Shown here: positions 63,908-64,000 of the stretch, one piece after another
Position numbering within the stretch: position 1 is the stretch's first letter
How the letters are laid out: each line of letters opens with the position of its first letter
DNA from: Roseicella sp. DB1501
GTDB taxonomy: Bacteria > Pseudomonadota > Alphaproteobacteria > Acetobacterales > Acetobacteraceae
DNA length: 64,000 nt
Direction of reading: 5' to 3'
NCBI RefSeq assembly: GCF_013112485.1
Contig: NZ_JABFHG010000003.1
Location: 520,146-584,145, forward strand
Position numbers and translations under genes: made by a program
The notes under the pieces: generated by a model
Database searches by the model: none
Seen by the model: only the letters and a program-made list of their open reading frames with translations
Told to the model about the DNA's origin: nothing

Positions 63908-64000
63908 TTAGTGGATAACCCGTCCGGCGATCTGCGCGGCGCCGCCTGAGCCGGAGCCGCTGGGCCTGGGCACGTGGTCTGCCCTCAGTACTTCCGGCGC
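63908..64000 (-). CDS. C-terminus of upstream gene, partial
   Basis: 30 codons visible from the right edge, ending AAQIAGRVIH and TAA, in a different frame from the tail-tip fragment that follows five bases later. The Gly/Ser-rich stretch PSGSGSGGAAQIAG reads as real protein. It may be the N-terminal part of the same tail-tip gene after a frameshift, or a separate gene. Confidence 0.42.
   Translation of the reverse strand, partial: APEVLRADHVPRPSGSGSGGAAQIAGRVIH

Noticed and set aside
1..64000. CRISPR arrays and tRNA genes
   Set aside because: No regularly spaced direct repeats and no cloverleaf with a GGTTCRANTCC arm were seen; tRNA scanning software would be needed to exclude a degenerate gene.

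Overview
The window is a GC-rich mobile element, most likely alphaproteobacterial. That reading rests on protein style: DUF1419-like and Api92-like small proteins, a giant methylase-helicase typical of alphaproteobacterial plasmids and integrative elements, and tail-fibre-like proteins with Sec signal peptides. GTG starts and AGGAG ribosome sites are common. It mixes three kinds of genes: an integration and mobilization module, a phage-type early or accessory region, and phage lysis and tail genes. No T4SS channel genes, capsid, terminase, rRNA, tRNA or CRISPR array are visible.

Layout. 1-3.6 kb (minus): a PD-(D/E)XK nuclease fragment, tyrosine integrase, excisionase-like HTH protein, relaxase and MobC, followed by a probable oriT region. 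3.8-12.2 kb: a divergent repressor and a long run of small plus-strand phage genes, including a SPPY-type DNA methyltransferase and a Lar-like protein. 12.2-14.2 kb (minus): NYN ribonuclease-like protein and small secreted or membrane proteins. 14.4-18.0 kb: more phage genes, a cytosine-methyltransferase-like protein split by an intein, and a DnaA-domain-IV-like protein. 18.0-19.3 kb (minus): an AT-richer two-gene unit with an ankyrin protein. 19.4-24.7 kb: a degenerate SprT-like protein, a VirD4/TraG-type coupling protein and envelope proteins. 24.7-29.5 kb: a glutathione transferase, then minus-strand ParB-like, RtcB RNA ligase, HNH and phage-type genes. 29.8-36.8 kb: the giant methylase-helicase, whose DECH box is split by an intein, and a divergent Mom-like DNA modification gene. 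36.9-42 kb: an H-NS-type protein, membrane proteins and minus-strand phage genes. 42-47.5 kb: a HerA-like ATPase, SSB, a HEPN-like protein and a NERD nuclease-helicase. 47.5-64 kb (minus): fibre-like proteins, an SGNH hydrolase, a tandem GH5 protein, a beta-helix protein, lysozyme and holin-like genes, a tail collar protein and a broken tail-tip gene running to the window edge.

How it fits together. MobA, MobC and the coupling protein would let the element be mobilized by a helper channel. Integrase and HTH protein would handle integration and excision. Two methyltransferases, Mom and a Lar-like protein look like protection against restriction. RtcB, HEPN, NYN and NERD-helicase proteins suggest conflict with other phages or host nucleases. 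The fibre operon carries glycan-degrading enzymes.

The two most unusual signals are these. (1) The intein in the giant helicase has its endonuclease slot occupied by an apparently separate EDxHD (Vsr-like) homing endonuclease gene read in the +1 frame, while the host frame stays open through it. (2) A recurring intercistronic element, a small stem-loop abutting GGAGAAAG and a start codon, lies in front of at least 13 genes on both strands. Its stem bases change in compensating pairs.
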